Assembly: GCA_900545725.1 (NCBI GenBank) | Contig: URAI01000013.1 | Span: 1-38,258 of the forward strand | Reading direction: 5' to 3' | DNA: 38,258 nt | Source of the DNA: an uncultured Eubacterium sp. | GTDB lineage: Bacteria > Bacillota > Clostridia > Lachnospirales > Lachnospiraceae | Shown here: positions 17,564 to 25,966 of the stretch, in pieces | Layout of the letters: each line of letters begins with the position of its first letter | Position numbering within the stretch: position 1 is the first letter of the stretch | Notes under the pieces: generated by a model | What the model was told of the DNA's origin: nothing | Database searches by the model: none | The model's input: only the letters and a program-made list of their open reading frames with translations | Program-made: the position numbers and the translations under genes

Positions 17564-17645
17564 CTATTTGTAGAGCATCTGCTCTGTGCCAACCGAAGCG
17601 GCAGCGGAGGGGTTTAATACACGGCTCTTTTTGCTATTTGTAGAG
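17543..17645 (+). repeat. two direct copies of a 33-bp terminator right arm, with GC-rich spacer
   Basis: Bases 17543-17575 and 17613-17645 are identical at 32 of 33 positions (TTTAATAC..., through TTTGTAGAG). The left arm of the terminator at 17533-17542 pairs perfectly with the second copy and with one G-U with the first, so two alternative hairpins are possible. The spacer 17576-17612 is strikingly GC-rich for this region. Downstream, 17646-17805 shows no convincing gene; an open frame there lacks an SD and resembles nothing I know. Confidence 0.85.
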
Positions 17646-17805
17646 AGCAGGGACAAGATTGAAGATTATATACATGTCAGTGAATTTGTAATACTGACTA
17701 ACAGGACAGCTGTTGATAAGATAACTGCGATATATCATAGTTTGTATAATCAGCGATTTTTCTGTATATGCTCATCTATGGATAAATAAACATATAAAAC
17801 ATATA

Positions 17806-17858
17806 AAAACCGTGGCAGCAGGAATTTAATAATATACATTCCTGCTGCCACGGCTTTT
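17806..17858. terminator. bidirectional terminator between convergent genes
   Basis: A perfect 16-bp stem, CCGTGGCAGCAGGAAT (17810-17825) with its complement at 17838-17853 and a 12-base loop, is flanked by AAAA on the left and CTTTTAT on the right. It lies 40 bp from the end of argG and can terminate both the leftward argG transcript and rightward readthrough. Confidence 0.9.
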
Positions 17859-17893
17859 ATGCTTATTACATATTTTTAGTATTACATATGTAA

Positions 17894-19120
17894 TTACTTA
17901 TTATTCTTATTTTCAAGCTCGTTATGCTTCATTGCACGAACTCTGAGTGAAAGACCGAAAAGATTAATAAATCCTTCTGCATCATGGTGGTCATAGAGGT
18001 CACCAGTTGTAAATGAGGCAATTGATTCATTGTAAAGTGAATATGGTGATGTAGTTCCGGCCTTAATGATGTTACCCTTATAAAGCTTAAACTTAACTTC
18101 ACCGGTTACATATTCCTGAGTCTTTTCGATAAATGCCTGAACAGCTTCACGAAGAGGTGTCTCCCACTTTCCTTCGTAAATAATCTGTGCAAACTTGTTA
18201 GCCATATTAATCTTCATGGCTGTTGTATCTCTGTCGAGGATTAATTCTTCAAGCTGCTGGTGTGCTTCATAGAGAATTGTTCCACCAGGAGTTTCATAAA
18301 CACCACGGGATTTCATACCAACAACACGGTTTTCTACGATATCAATAATACCGATACCATGCTTTCCGCCAAGTCTGTTTAATTCTCTTATGATATCAGA
18401 GACTTTCATTTCCTTGCCATTAACTGACTTTGGAACACCCTTTTCAAATGTCATTGTAACATATTCAGGTTCATCAGGGGCTTCCTCAGGTGTGTTGCCA
18501 AGAACGAGAAGATGCTTGTAATTAGGTTCATTAGCAGGATCTTCAAGTTCAAGACCCTCATGGCTTATATGCCATAAGTTACGGTCACGGCTGTAGCTTG
18601 AATCTGTAGAGAATGGAAGATGGATACCATGCTGTCTGCAATATTCAATCTCATCTTCACGAGACTGAAGTGTCCACTTTTCATTTCTCCAAGGAGCGAT
18701 AATCTTGATATCTGGAGCAAGTGCCTTGATTGTAAGCTCAAAACGAATCTGGTCATTACCTTTACCTGTAGCACCATGACAGATAGCTGTAGCACCCTCT
18801 TTACGTGCGATTTCAACTAATCTCTTAGCAATAAGAGGTCTTGCCATTGATGTACCGAGTAAATATTTATTCTCATATACTGCGTGAGCCTGTACACAAG
18901 GAACGATATATTTATCACAGAATTCATCTGTTAAATCTTCTATGTATAACTTTGAAGCACCACAAGAGATTGCTCTTTCCTGAAGTCCGTCAAGTTCTTC
19001 TTCCTGACCACAGTCTGCACATACACAGATAACTTCATAATCATATGTTTCTTTTAACCAAGGGATGATAGCAGTTGTATCAAGACCGCCTGAATAAGCT
19101 AAGATAACCTTTTCTTTCAT
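17894..19120 (-). CDS. argG: argininosuccinate synthase
   Basis: 408 residues, the standard length. Condenses citrulline and aspartate with ATP hydrolysis to AMP, the penultimate step of arginine synthesis, in the cytosol. The PP-loop AYSGGLDTT is at 8-16, and GTSMARPLIAKR, GATGKGNDQIRFE and TDSSYSRDRNLWHIS are the citrulline/aspartate-binding signatures. SD AGGAGGA lies 10 bp upstream of the ATG (plus-strand 19131-19137). It is transcribed away from argCJBD, with ARG-box-like sites in the shared 369-bp intergenic region. argH does not follow it; a bidirectional terminator does. Aspartate-using active-site motifs are intact, so it should be functional. Confidence 0.97.
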   Translation of the reverse strand: MKEKVILAYSGGLDTTAIIPWLKETYDYEVICVCADCGQEEELDGLQERAISCGASKLYIEDLTDEFCDKYIVPCVQAHAVYENKYLLGTSMARPLIAKRLVEIARKEGATAICHGATGKGNDQIRFELTIKALAPDIKIIAPWRNEKWTLQSREDEIEYCRQHGIHLPFSTDSSYSRDRNLWHISHEGLELEDPANEPNYKHLLVLGNTPEEAPDEPEYVTMTFEKGVPKSVNGKEMKVSDIIRELNRLGGKHGIGIIDIVENRVVGMKSRGVYETPGGTILYEAHQQLEELILDRDTTAMKINMANKFAQIIYEGKWETPLREAVQAFIEKTQEYVTGEVKFKLYKGNIIKAGTTSPYSLYNESIASFTTGDLYDHHDAEGFINLFGLSLRVRAMKHNELENKNNK

Positions 19121-19259
19121 AATTAAATAGTCCTCCTAAAATATATTAATCAACATGAATTGATTCTTATAATGTGTAATACGGATAAAACTGATATTCT
19201 TATATTTTAGAATATAGCAAAAGAAAATCCATAACCAACTAAAAATAATAATAATCCAT

Positions 19260-19331
19260 ATTCATATAAAATGCAATAGTTAAAAATGAATAAAATGCAA
19301 AAATATACATAAATTATGAATAAATATAAAA
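19260..19331. promoter_or_regulatory. three ARG-box-like sites (ArgR/AhrC operators)
   Basis: 19285-19301 (AATGAATAAAATGCAAA), 19260-19277 (ATTCATATAAAATGCAAT) and 19315-19332 (TATGAATAAATATAAAAA) resemble the Bacillus AhrC box CATGAATAAAAATKCAAK, which I quote from memory. They lie between the divergent arginine genes, and the last ends about 17 bp before the argC -35. The region is so AT-rich that individual matches are weak; the context makes the set credible. The rest of 19121-19489 shows only AT-rich spacer. Confidence 0.65.
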
Positions 19332-19347
19332 AATTACAAAATAACCC

Positions 19348-19375
19348 TTTACATAAGAAAAAAAGTTGTTATAAT
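19348..19375 (+). promoter_or_regulatory. argC promoter
   Basis: TTTACA at 19348-19353 and TATAAT at 19370-19375 with 16 bp between. Predicted start about 19382, giving a leader of about 108 bases before argC. Downstream of the ARG-box-like sites. Confidence 0.68.
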
Positions 19376-19489
19376 AAAATTTATTAAATAATTATGAAAT
19401 ATGAAAAATAAGTCTGTAGTAGTTATTATTTCATCAGTTTTAAGAAGAACTGGCTAATTGTTTTTAAATTATGGAATGGAGATAGTGTG

Positions 19490-20536
19490 ATGGTAAAAGT
19501 TGGAATTATAGGAGCGACAGGATATGCTGGAAATGAATTGGTAAGATTATTACTTGGACATAAGGATGCCAGGATTGTATGGTATGGTTCAAGAAGTTAT
19601 ATAGATCAGAAATATGCAGATGTATATAGAAATATGTTCCAGCTTGTAGATGATGTGTGCATGGATGATAATATGGAAGAGCTTGCTAATCAGGTGGATG
19701 TAATATTTACTGCAACACCACAGGGGTTATGTGCCTCACTTGTAAATGATGAGATATTATCCAAGGTAAAGATAATTGATTTAAGCGCTGATTTCAGATT
19801 AAAGGACGTTAATATATATGAACAGTGGTATAAGCTTGAACATAAGGCACCACAGTACATAGATGAAGCAGTATATGGTTTATGTGAGATTAACAGGAAT
19901 AAGGTTACTAAAGATACAAGAATAATTGCTAATCCTGGATGTTATACGACAACATCAATTCTTACATTATATCCTATGGTAAAGGAAGGGATTATTAATC
20001 CTGATACAATAATTATTGATGCGAAGAGTGGTACATCAGGTGCAGGAAGAGGTGCTAAGGTTAATAATCTGTTCTGTGAAGTTAATGAGAGCATGAAAGC
20101 GTATGGAGTAGGAACTCACAGACATACTCCTGAGATAGAAGAACAGTTAGGTTATGCATGTGGAAGAGATGATTTAAAGCTTATATTTACACCACATCTC
20201 GTTCCTATGAACAGAGGAATACTGGTAACAGCTTATGCTAATCTTGAAAAAGAAGTAACCTATGAAGATGTTAAGGCTGCATATGATAAGTATTATGATA
20301 AAGAGAAGTTTGTAAGAGTACTTGAAAAGGATGCGTGTCCGGAAACAAGATGGGTTGAGGGTAGTAACTTTGTAGATATTGGCTTTAAGATTGAACCTAG
20401 AACTAACAGACTTATTATGATGGGAGCACTTGATAATCTTGTTAAGGGGGCAGCAGGACAGGCGGTACAGAATATGAACCTGTTATTTGGACTTCCTGAG
20501 ACAGAAGGTCTTGAGTTAGCACCTATGTTTCCATAA
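19490..20536 (+). CDS. argC: N-acetyl-gamma-glutamyl-phosphate reductase
   Basis: 348 residues. NADPH-dependent reduction of N-acetylglutamyl phosphate to the semialdehyde, third step of arginine/ornithine synthesis. Rossmann motif VGIIGATGYAGNE at the N-terminus; catalytic Cys151 in ANPGCYTTT; GVGTHRHTPEIEEQ holds the conserved active-site His. I start at ATG 19490, with GGAG at 19478-19481 at good spacing, over the adjacent GTG at 19487. First gene of argCJBD. Complete and normal for the family. Confidence 0.96.
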   Translation: MVKVGIIGATGYAGNELVRLLLGHKDARIVWYGSRSYIDQKYADVYRNMFQLVDDVCMDDNMEELANQVDVIFTATPQGLCASLVNDEILSKVKIIDLSADFRLKDVNIYEQWYKLEHKAPQYIDEAVYGLCEINRNKVTKDTRIIANPGCYTTTSILTLYPMVKEGIINPDTIIIDAKSGTSGAGRGAKVNNLFCEVNESMKAYGVGTHRHTPEIEEQLGYACGRDDLKLIFTPHLVPMNRGILVTAYANLEKEVTYEDVKAAYDKYYDKEKFVRVLEKDACPETRWVEGSNFVDIGFKIEPRTNRLIMMGALDNLVKGAAGQAVQNMNLLFGLPETEGLELAPMFP

Positions 20537-20626
20537 AATCAAAGTTGAGATATGAATTGTAGTTTTTATGGCTATAGTAGATGTCAGAGGAGCTAAGATT
20601 AATAAAAAGAAAGAAGGATTAGACAT

Positions 20627-21853
20627 ATGAATATAATTACAGGTGGAGTTACAGCTGCAAAGGGATTCAAGGCTGCAGGACTCAGTGTTGGAATTAAGAA
20701 TAAGACAGATAAAAAAGATATGGCTATGGTATATAGTGAGAAGCCATGTACAACGGCAGGAACATTTACAACTAATAAGGTATCAGCAGCCCCTGTAAAG
20801 TGGGACAGAGATATTGTATATAATTCACCATTTTCACAGGCTGTTGTTATTAATAGTGGTGTTGCTAATGCATGTACAGGTAAAGAAGGACTTGATGCAT
20901 GTAAGAAAGAGGCAGAGACAGTATCAGCTAAATTAAATATACCTGTTGATTCAGTTCTTGTGGCTTCAACAGGTGTAATCGGAATGCAGCTTCCAATGGA
21001 TAAGATATGTGAAGGAATTAACAGGCTGCCAGATTATCTTGATGCAACAAAGCAGGCAGGAACAACAGCTGCAGAAGCTATTATGACAACAGATACAGTA
21101 TCAAAGGAAGTTGCTGTTACTGTTGATATCTCGGGTAAGGAGGTAACTGTTGGTGGAATGTGTAAGGGGGCAGGCATGATTCATCCTAACATGGCTACCA
21201 TGCTATGTTTTATTACATCAGATGCCAACATTGACAAGTCAGTACTTCAGAAGATGACAAGTGAGATTGTTGATGATTCATTTAATATGATATCGGTAGA
21301 CGGAGATACATCAACTAATGATACGGCACTTGTTATGGCAAATGGCATGGCTGGAAATGATATAATCACAGATGGCAGCGAAGATTATAATAAGTTCTAT
21401 GAAGCACTTAATTATGTATTTACAGAGCTTTCAAAGAAGATTGCAGGAGATGGTGAAGGCTGTACATGTCTTTTTGAGGCACAGGTAATTAATGCTAAGT
21501 CTAAACAGACAGCAAAAGTACTTGCTAAGTCTATAATTACATCTAATCTTACTAAGGCAGCAATATTCGGACATGATGCCAACTGGGGAAGAATACTTTG
21601 TGCAATGGGATATTCAGGGGCGGATTTTGATCCTGAAAAGGTTGATATATATTTTGAAAGTGAAGCAGGTAAATTAAAGATTGTTGAAGACGGTAAAGCT
21701 ACAGATTACAGCGAAGATGTGGCAACACAGATACTTTCAAAGAATCCTGTAACAGCGATTGCAGATGTTAAAGATGGTAGTGCAGCCGCAACAGCGTGGG
21801 GCTGCGACCTTACATTTGATTATATAAAGATTAATGCAGATTACAGATCATAA
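20627..21853 (+). CDS. argJ: bifunctional glutamate N-acetyltransferase / ornithine acetyltransferase
   Basis: 408 residues. Recycles the acetyl group from N-acetylornithine to glutamate; many ArgJ also use acetyl-CoA. The autocleavage motif KGAGMIHPNMATML is at 180-193, so Thr191 becomes the nucleophile and N-terminus of the beta chain. The oxyanion motif STGVIG is at 114-119. SD AGAAGG at 20612-20617. Its presence means the organism uses the cyclic acetyl pathway, so no ArgE is required. Whether it is mono- or bifunctional cannot be told from the sequence. Confidence 0.96.
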   Translation: MNIITGGVTAAKGFKAAGLSVGIKNKTDKKDMAMVYSEKPCTTAGTFTTNKVSAAPVKWDRDIVYNSPFSQAVVINSGVANACTGKEGLDACKKEAETVSAKLNIPVDSVLVASTGVIGMQLPMDKICEGINRLPDYLDATKQAGTTAAEAIMTTDTVSKEVAVTVDISGKEVTVGGMCKGAGMIHPNMATMLCFITSDANIDKSVLQKMTSEIVDDSFNMISVDGDTSTNDTALVMANGMAGNDIITDGSEDYNKFYEALNYVFTELSKKIAGDGEGCTCLFEAQVINAKSKQTAKVLAKSIITSNLTKAAIFGHDANWGRILCAMGYSGADFDPEKVDIYFESEAGKLKIVEDGKATDYSEDVATQILSKNPVTAIADVKDGSAAATAWGCDLTFDYIKINADYRS

Positions 21854-22046
21854 AATGAATTATATTATTGTAATAAGTACATCAGTTGAATCATTAAATT
21901 CATGGCATAAGTGTTAATTATAGAATACTAATAAGTATATTGCTATGATATAAAAGAAAATGAAAGGAAATAGATATCTGATATAAATATGTACTTTATA
22001 TTATATGAAATACATATTTATATCCAGGATGTTTAAGGTTTTAATT

Positions 22047-22949
22047 ATGGTAGATATGGATGAAGAATTAAAGAAGGCACAGGTCTTAGTTGAGGCACTT
22101 CCTTATATTCAGAAGTTTAACAGGAAAGTAATAGTTGTAAAATACGGTGGAAGTGCCATGGTTGATGAAGATCTGAAAAGAAAGGTTATTCAGGATGTGG
22201 TTCTTCTTAAGCTGGTTGGATTCAAGCCGATTATCGTACATGGTGGCGGTAAGGAAATCAGTAAGTGGGTTGAAAAGTCAGGAATGGAGCCTAGATTTTT
22301 AAATGGACTCCGTGTGACTGATGAACCTACAATGGAGATAGCAGAGATGGTTCTTAATAAAGTTAATAAAAGTCTTGTATCTTTAATAGAAGAGCTTGGT
22401 GTCAAAGCATGTGGTATAAGCGGTAAGGATGGCGGTATGCTTAAGGTAGAAAAGAAGCTGTCTAAGGGTGAGGATATAGGATATGTAGGTGAGGTTACAG
22501 ATGTTGATACAACTCTTATTAATACACTTTTACAGGATGATTTCCTGCCTGTAATATGTCCTATCGGTTATGATGACAGTTATCATGCATATAATATCAA
22601 TGCAGATGATGCAGCATGCGCTATAGCAAGGGCAGTGCATGCAGAAAAGCTTGCTTTCCTTACAGATATTGAAGGTGTATACAGAGATTATGAAGATAAG
22701 AGTTCTTTAATATCAGAGCTTACAACTGATGAGGCAAGACAGCTTCTTGAGGGTGGAACAATCGGTGGTGGAATGTTACCTAAGCTTAATAACTGTATAG
22801 ATGCGATTGAACATGGTGTATCAAGAGTGCATATTCTTGATGGAAGAATTGCTCACTGTCTGTTACTTGAAATCTTTACTAATAAAGGTATTGGTACAGC
22901 CATTATAAGCAAAGATGCTGAACGTTTTTTTGAAGAGAAGCAGATATAA
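22047..22949 (+). CDS. argB: acetylglutamate kinase
   Basis: About 300 residues from ATG 22047 (SD TAAGG at 22034-22038). Earlier in-frame ATGs from 22005 give an unusual N-terminus with no SD. Phosphorylates N-acetylglutamate, second step of the pathway. Motifs: IVVKYGGSAM and PIIVHGGGKEISKWV bind ATP phosphates and substrate, and GVYRDYEDKSSLI and IGGGMLPKLNNC are near the C-terminal nucleotide site. The N-terminal amphipathic helix before VKYGG (EELKKAQVLVEALPYIQKF) is the feature of arginine-inhibited hexameric NAGK, so feedback inhibition is likely; the step is inferred from the family. The gap from argJ is 193 bp, unusually large for this operon. Confidence 0.94.
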   Translation: MVDMDEELKKAQVLVEALPYIQKFNRKVIVVKYGGSAMVDEDLKRKVIQDVVLLKLVGFKPIIVHGGGKEISKWVEKSGMEPRFLNGLRVTDEPTMEIAEMVLNKVNKSLVSLIEELGVKACGISGKDGGMLKVEKKLSKGEDIGYVGEVTDVDTTLINTLLQDDFLPVICPIGYDDSYHAYNINADDAACAIARAVHAEKLAFLTDIEGVYRDYEDKSSLISELTTDEARQLLEGGTIGGGMLPKLNNCIDAIEHGVSRVHILDGRIAHCLLLEIFTNKGIGTAIISKDAERFFEEKQI

Positions 22950-22985
22950 TAAAAATAATCATGCATAAGAATGGAGTTAAAAGTT

Positions 22986-24176
22986 ATGAATACACAACAA
23001 TTAATAGATACTGCAGAACAGCATCTTATACATACATATAACAGGTATCAGATAGTTCTTGATAAGGGTAACGGAACAAGACTTTATGATACAGATGGTA
23101 AGGAATATCTTGATTTTGGAGCAGGAATTGCCGTATTTGCATTAGGATATAATAACAAGGAATATAATGATGCATTAAAAGCACAGATAGATAAGCTTAT
23201 ACATACATCTAATTATTTTTATAATGAACCGGCAATTAATGCAGCTAAGATGATTACAGAAGTCTCAGGCATGGACAGAGTGTTCTTTACTAACAGTGGT
23301 ACAGAAGCTGTTGAGGGAGCTATAAAGCTTGCCAAAAAATATGCATATTTAAAGGATGGAAGCACAGACCATGAGATTATTGCAATGAAACATTCTTTCC
23401 ATGGAAGAAGTATGGGAGCGTTGGCAGTAACAGGTAATAAGCATTATCAGGAAGCATTTGGACCTATGATACCGGGAATTAAGTTTGCTGATTATAATGA
23501 CCTTGATTCTGTTAAAGCTCTTGTAAATGATAAGACATGTGCCATAATATTTGAGACTGTACAGGGTGAGGGTGGAATTTATCCTGCCAGGAAGGAATTT
23601 ATTGAGGGTGTAAGAAAGCTCTGTGATGAAAAGGGTATACTTCTTATTCTTGATGAGATTCAGTGCGGTATGGGAAGAACAGGTTCAATGTTTGCATATC
23701 AGCAGTATGGTGTTAAGCCTGATATTACAACATCGGCTAAGGCTCTTGGCTGTGGTGTGCCGATTGGAGCATTTATGGCTACAGAAGAGGTTGCAAAGGC
23801 GCTTGTACCGGGAGATCATGGTACAACCTATGGTGGTAATCCTTTGGCATGTGCGGCAGCAGTTAAGGTTCTTGAGCTTTTTAAGAAGCAGAATGTTCTT
23901 GAAAATGTTAAGACTGTGTCTGTATATCTTGAAGAGCAGTTAGATAAAATTGTTGAAGATTACGAAGTGGCAGTTGACAGAAGAGGTATGGGTCTTATGC
24001 AGGGACTTGAACTTAGCGTGGCACCGGCAAAGGTTATTTCTAATGCACTTGATAACGGTCTTATTGTATTCTCTGCCGGAAGTAATGTAATAAGATTCGT
24101 TCCACCACTTGTAATAACAAAAGACGATGTGGATGAGATGATAATAAAATTAAGAAAGTCTCTTGATAATCTTTAA
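22986..24176 (+). CDS. argD: acetylornithine aminotransferase
   Basis: 396 residues, class-III PLP aminotransferase; converts N-acetylglutamate semialdehyde to N-acetylornithine. GSGTEA-type phosphate loop (NSGTEAVEGAIK 103-114), LDEIQCGMGRTG 222-233 holding the PLP-ring Asp, and Schiff-base Lys252 in TTSAKALGCGVPIGA. ATG 22986 is chosen over 22971 since TGGAG (22972-22976) serves it. The last gene of argCJBD; a large terminator-like hairpin follows at 24197-24304. No argF or argH in the window, so those are elsewhere. Confidence 0.95.
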   Translation: MNTQQLIDTAEQHLIHTYNRYQIVLDKGNGTRLYDTDGKEYLDFGAGIAVFALGYNNKEYNDALKAQIDKLIHTSNYFYNEPAINAAKMITEVSGMDRVFFTNSGTEAVEGAIKLAKKYAYLKDGSTDHEIIAMKHSFHGRSMGALAVTGNKHYQEAFGPMIPGIKFADYNDLDSVKALVNDKTCAIIFETVQGEGGIYPARKEFIEGVRKLCDEKGILLILDEIQCGMGRTGSMFAYQQYGVKPDITTSAKALGCGVPIGAFMATEEVAKALVPGDHGTTYGGNPLACAAAVKVLELFKKQNVLENVKTVSVYLEEQLDKIVEDYEVAVDRRGMGLMQGLELSVAPAKVISNALDNGLIVFSAGSNVIRFVPPLVITKDDVDEMIIKLRKSLDNL

Positions 24177-24196
24177 TTAAAAATAGATAAATTACC

Positions 24197-24318
24197 AGGC
24201 AGAAGACGGACTGTAACAATAAGAAGATTATACATATATGTGAATTTAAAATTAATAATTATATGTATAAATTAATCTTAATGTATCAGATCCGGCTTCT
24301 GCCTTTCTGCTATTTTTA
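24197..24318 (+). terminator. large terminator-like hairpin after argD
   Basis: AGGCAGAAGACGGA (24197-24210) pairs with TCCGGCTTCTGCCT (24291-24304) with one mismatch. An AT-rich inner stem (AAGATTATACATATA with TATGTATAAATTAATCTT) fills most of the interior. A T-rich tail (CTATTTTT) follows. Ends the argCJBD transcript. Confidence 0.72.
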
Positions 24319-24326
24319 ATAATTAC

Positions 24327-24361
24327 ACCGGCTTGCAATATCCGGTCTGTTAGAATATAAT
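24327..24361 (+). promoter_or_regulatory. promoter of the second lipoprotein gene with -35 in an inverted repeat
   Basis: TTGCAA (24333-24338), 17 bp, TATAAT (24356-24361). ACCGG (24327-24331) and CCGGT (24342-24346) flank the -35 as an inverted repeat, a possible operator. The leader is about 95 bases; the SD GAAAGGA lies just before ATG 24462. Confidence 0.65.
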
Positions 24362-24461
24362 ATTGTAGAATGATAATCAGATATAATAAAAGTAATTAAT
24401 GATTTAAAGTTGTTAATTTAATTCAATAAAGATATTTAAGATTAATCGAAAGGATTTATAT

Positions 24462-25700
24462 ATGAAAATATTAAAAAGAGCAAAAGCCATATTAATGACT
24501 GCTGTCATGATGGTTACATTTACGGCATGTGGAAGTAAGCAGGATAATGCCAGAAAGCTTGATATAGAAAAGAATGTTACGATAAATATATGGTATGACG
24601 ATGCTGCCTATTCACCATATATAGAATATGTTGCACAACAGCTTAGTGCGGCAAATGAACTTCTTACTGTTAATCCGGTCTTTACAGATACAGATAATTA
24701 TCTTGATAATGTGTACAAGGCTGCAATCGGAAAGGCTGACGAACAGCCATCACCTGATGTATATCTTATTAATTCTGACGATTTACAGAAGATATATCTT
24801 ACCGGGATTATGGCGGAAAATGATACATATTCATCCAAGTATACAACAGGATTGTATGGAAATGCAGCTATAAATGCATGTACTTATGATGGTAAGTTAT
24901 ACGGATATCCGCTTTCTTTTAATACCGGTATTATGGTATATAATAAAAAATATGTCACACAGCCTGATACATTTACTAATATAGCAGAGTATAGTAACTC
25001 TTATAAGGTTGATGATAATAACAAAGATGTCCAGCTTATAACAGCATGGGATTCTACAGATATGTTTCTTAATTATGGTTTTGCAGCGCCTTATCTTAAT
25101 ATAGGTGGTACATCATCTGATGATAAGAATATAGCAGATGTGGACGATTCCAAGCTTAAAGAAGCCATGACAGGATATGCCCAGCTAAAAAATGACTATG
25201 CATTGTATACAACAACAGATGAGAATTATTGTATTGATAAATTTAAAAATGGAAATCTTATATATACAATAATCCGGTCAGAACGTTTAAGCGAACTGGA
25301 TGATACTAATATTGACTATGGTGTATGCAATATACCGGATATTAATAGTAATTTAAAGTCAGCCGCCATATCTACAACAGACATGGCAGTTGTTAATCCA
25401 TATTCAGATAATCAGGAGGCCGCAAAAACAGTAGCACATGCATTAAGTTATGACTATGCTGTGGATATGTATAAGTATTGTAAAAAGCCATCAGCAAGGA
25501 ATGATTGTGAATTTATAAAAAATGCAGATAATTACAAGGCACTATATTCGGTTTATTCAGATTCAGTAGTAAAGGCACAGTTTGTAGGAGCTGATGAGAT
25601 TTACTTACGATATGAACTGATGATAAAGAAAATATGGCTGGGGACACCGGTAAATGATGCTGTTACAGAGTTTGAGAATATGATAAAACAAAGACATTAA
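24462..25700 (+). CDS. solute-binding lipoprotein of ABC transporter type (orphan)
   Basis: 412 residues. Signal peptide with lipobox TFTAC (Cys23 lipidated) then family-1 (maltose-binding-like) signatures: VTINIWYDDAAYSPYIEYV, a short DVYLINSDDLQKIYLTGIM segment, YGYPLSFNTGIMVYNKKYV, and a C-terminal AKTVAHALSYDYAVDMYKYC. Exported and membrane-anchored. No permease/ATPase genes adjacent. Its promoter follows the arg operon terminator. It is distantly similar in plan to the larger lipoprotein at 15844 but not a close paralogue. Confidence 0.85.
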   Translation: MKILKRAKAILMTAVMMVTFTACGSKQDNARKLDIEKNVTINIWYDDAAYSPYIEYVAQQLSAANELLTVNPVFTDTDNYLDNVYKAAIGKADEQPSPDVYLINSDDLQKIYLTGIMAENDTYSSKYTTGLYGNAAINACTYDGKLYGYPLSFNTGIMVYNKKYVTQPDTFTNIAEYSNSYKVDDNNKDVQLITAWDSTDMFLNYGFAAPYLNIGGTSSDDKNIADVDDSKLKEAMTGYAQLKNDYALYTTTDENYCIDKFKNGNLIYTIIRSERLSELDDTNIDYGVCNIPDINSNLKSAAISTTDMAVVNPYSDNQEAAKTVAHALSYDYAVDMYKYCKKPSARNDCEFIKNADNYKALYSVYSDSVVKAQFVGADEIYLRYELMIKKIWLGTPVNDAVTEFENMIKQRH

Positions 25701-25718
25701 ATATATTATATTAAAATT

Positions 25719-25803
25719 ACGGGCTGCCGCATTAATTAAAATATAGGATAATGAATTATTTAAGATGTATGTATCTTATATTTTGATTAATGTGGCAATC
25801 CGT
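25719..25803. repeat. 85-bp inverted-repeat element, possible bidirectional terminator
   Basis: Arms 25719-25745 and 25777-25803 pair over 27 positions with three G-U pairs and one mismatch as RNA; an inner TAAGAT/ATCTTA stem closes the loop. The arm begins ACGGGCTGCCGCATTAAT, sharing CTGCCGCATTAAT with 4406-4512. Like that element it sits between convergent genes. The rest of 25701-25966 is AT-rich spacer. Confidence 0.82.
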
Positions 25804-25966
25804 GATTTAAGGCATGGCATTGTATGTAAGTATTATTATTGAGAAGCTGGTGGTTAAGTTATTTTTATTTAGTTGTTTTTTGATTCAATTTAATATATAT
25901 ATTTCATAAAAGATTTCTTACTGTCACAGTACCATTATTAAATTAGGTTTAGAAAAATTTCTAGTG

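Noticed and set aside
17586..17789. 67-codon open frame downstream of the lipoprotein terminator
   Set aside because: It begins inside the GC-rich repeat spacer, crosses the duplicated terminator arm, has no SD before its start and resembles no family.
21989..22036. 15-codon leader peptide (MYFILYEIHIYIQDV) before argB
   Set aside because: Its nearest SD (21963-21970) is about 19 bp away, it has no Arg codons, and no attenuator hairpin follows.
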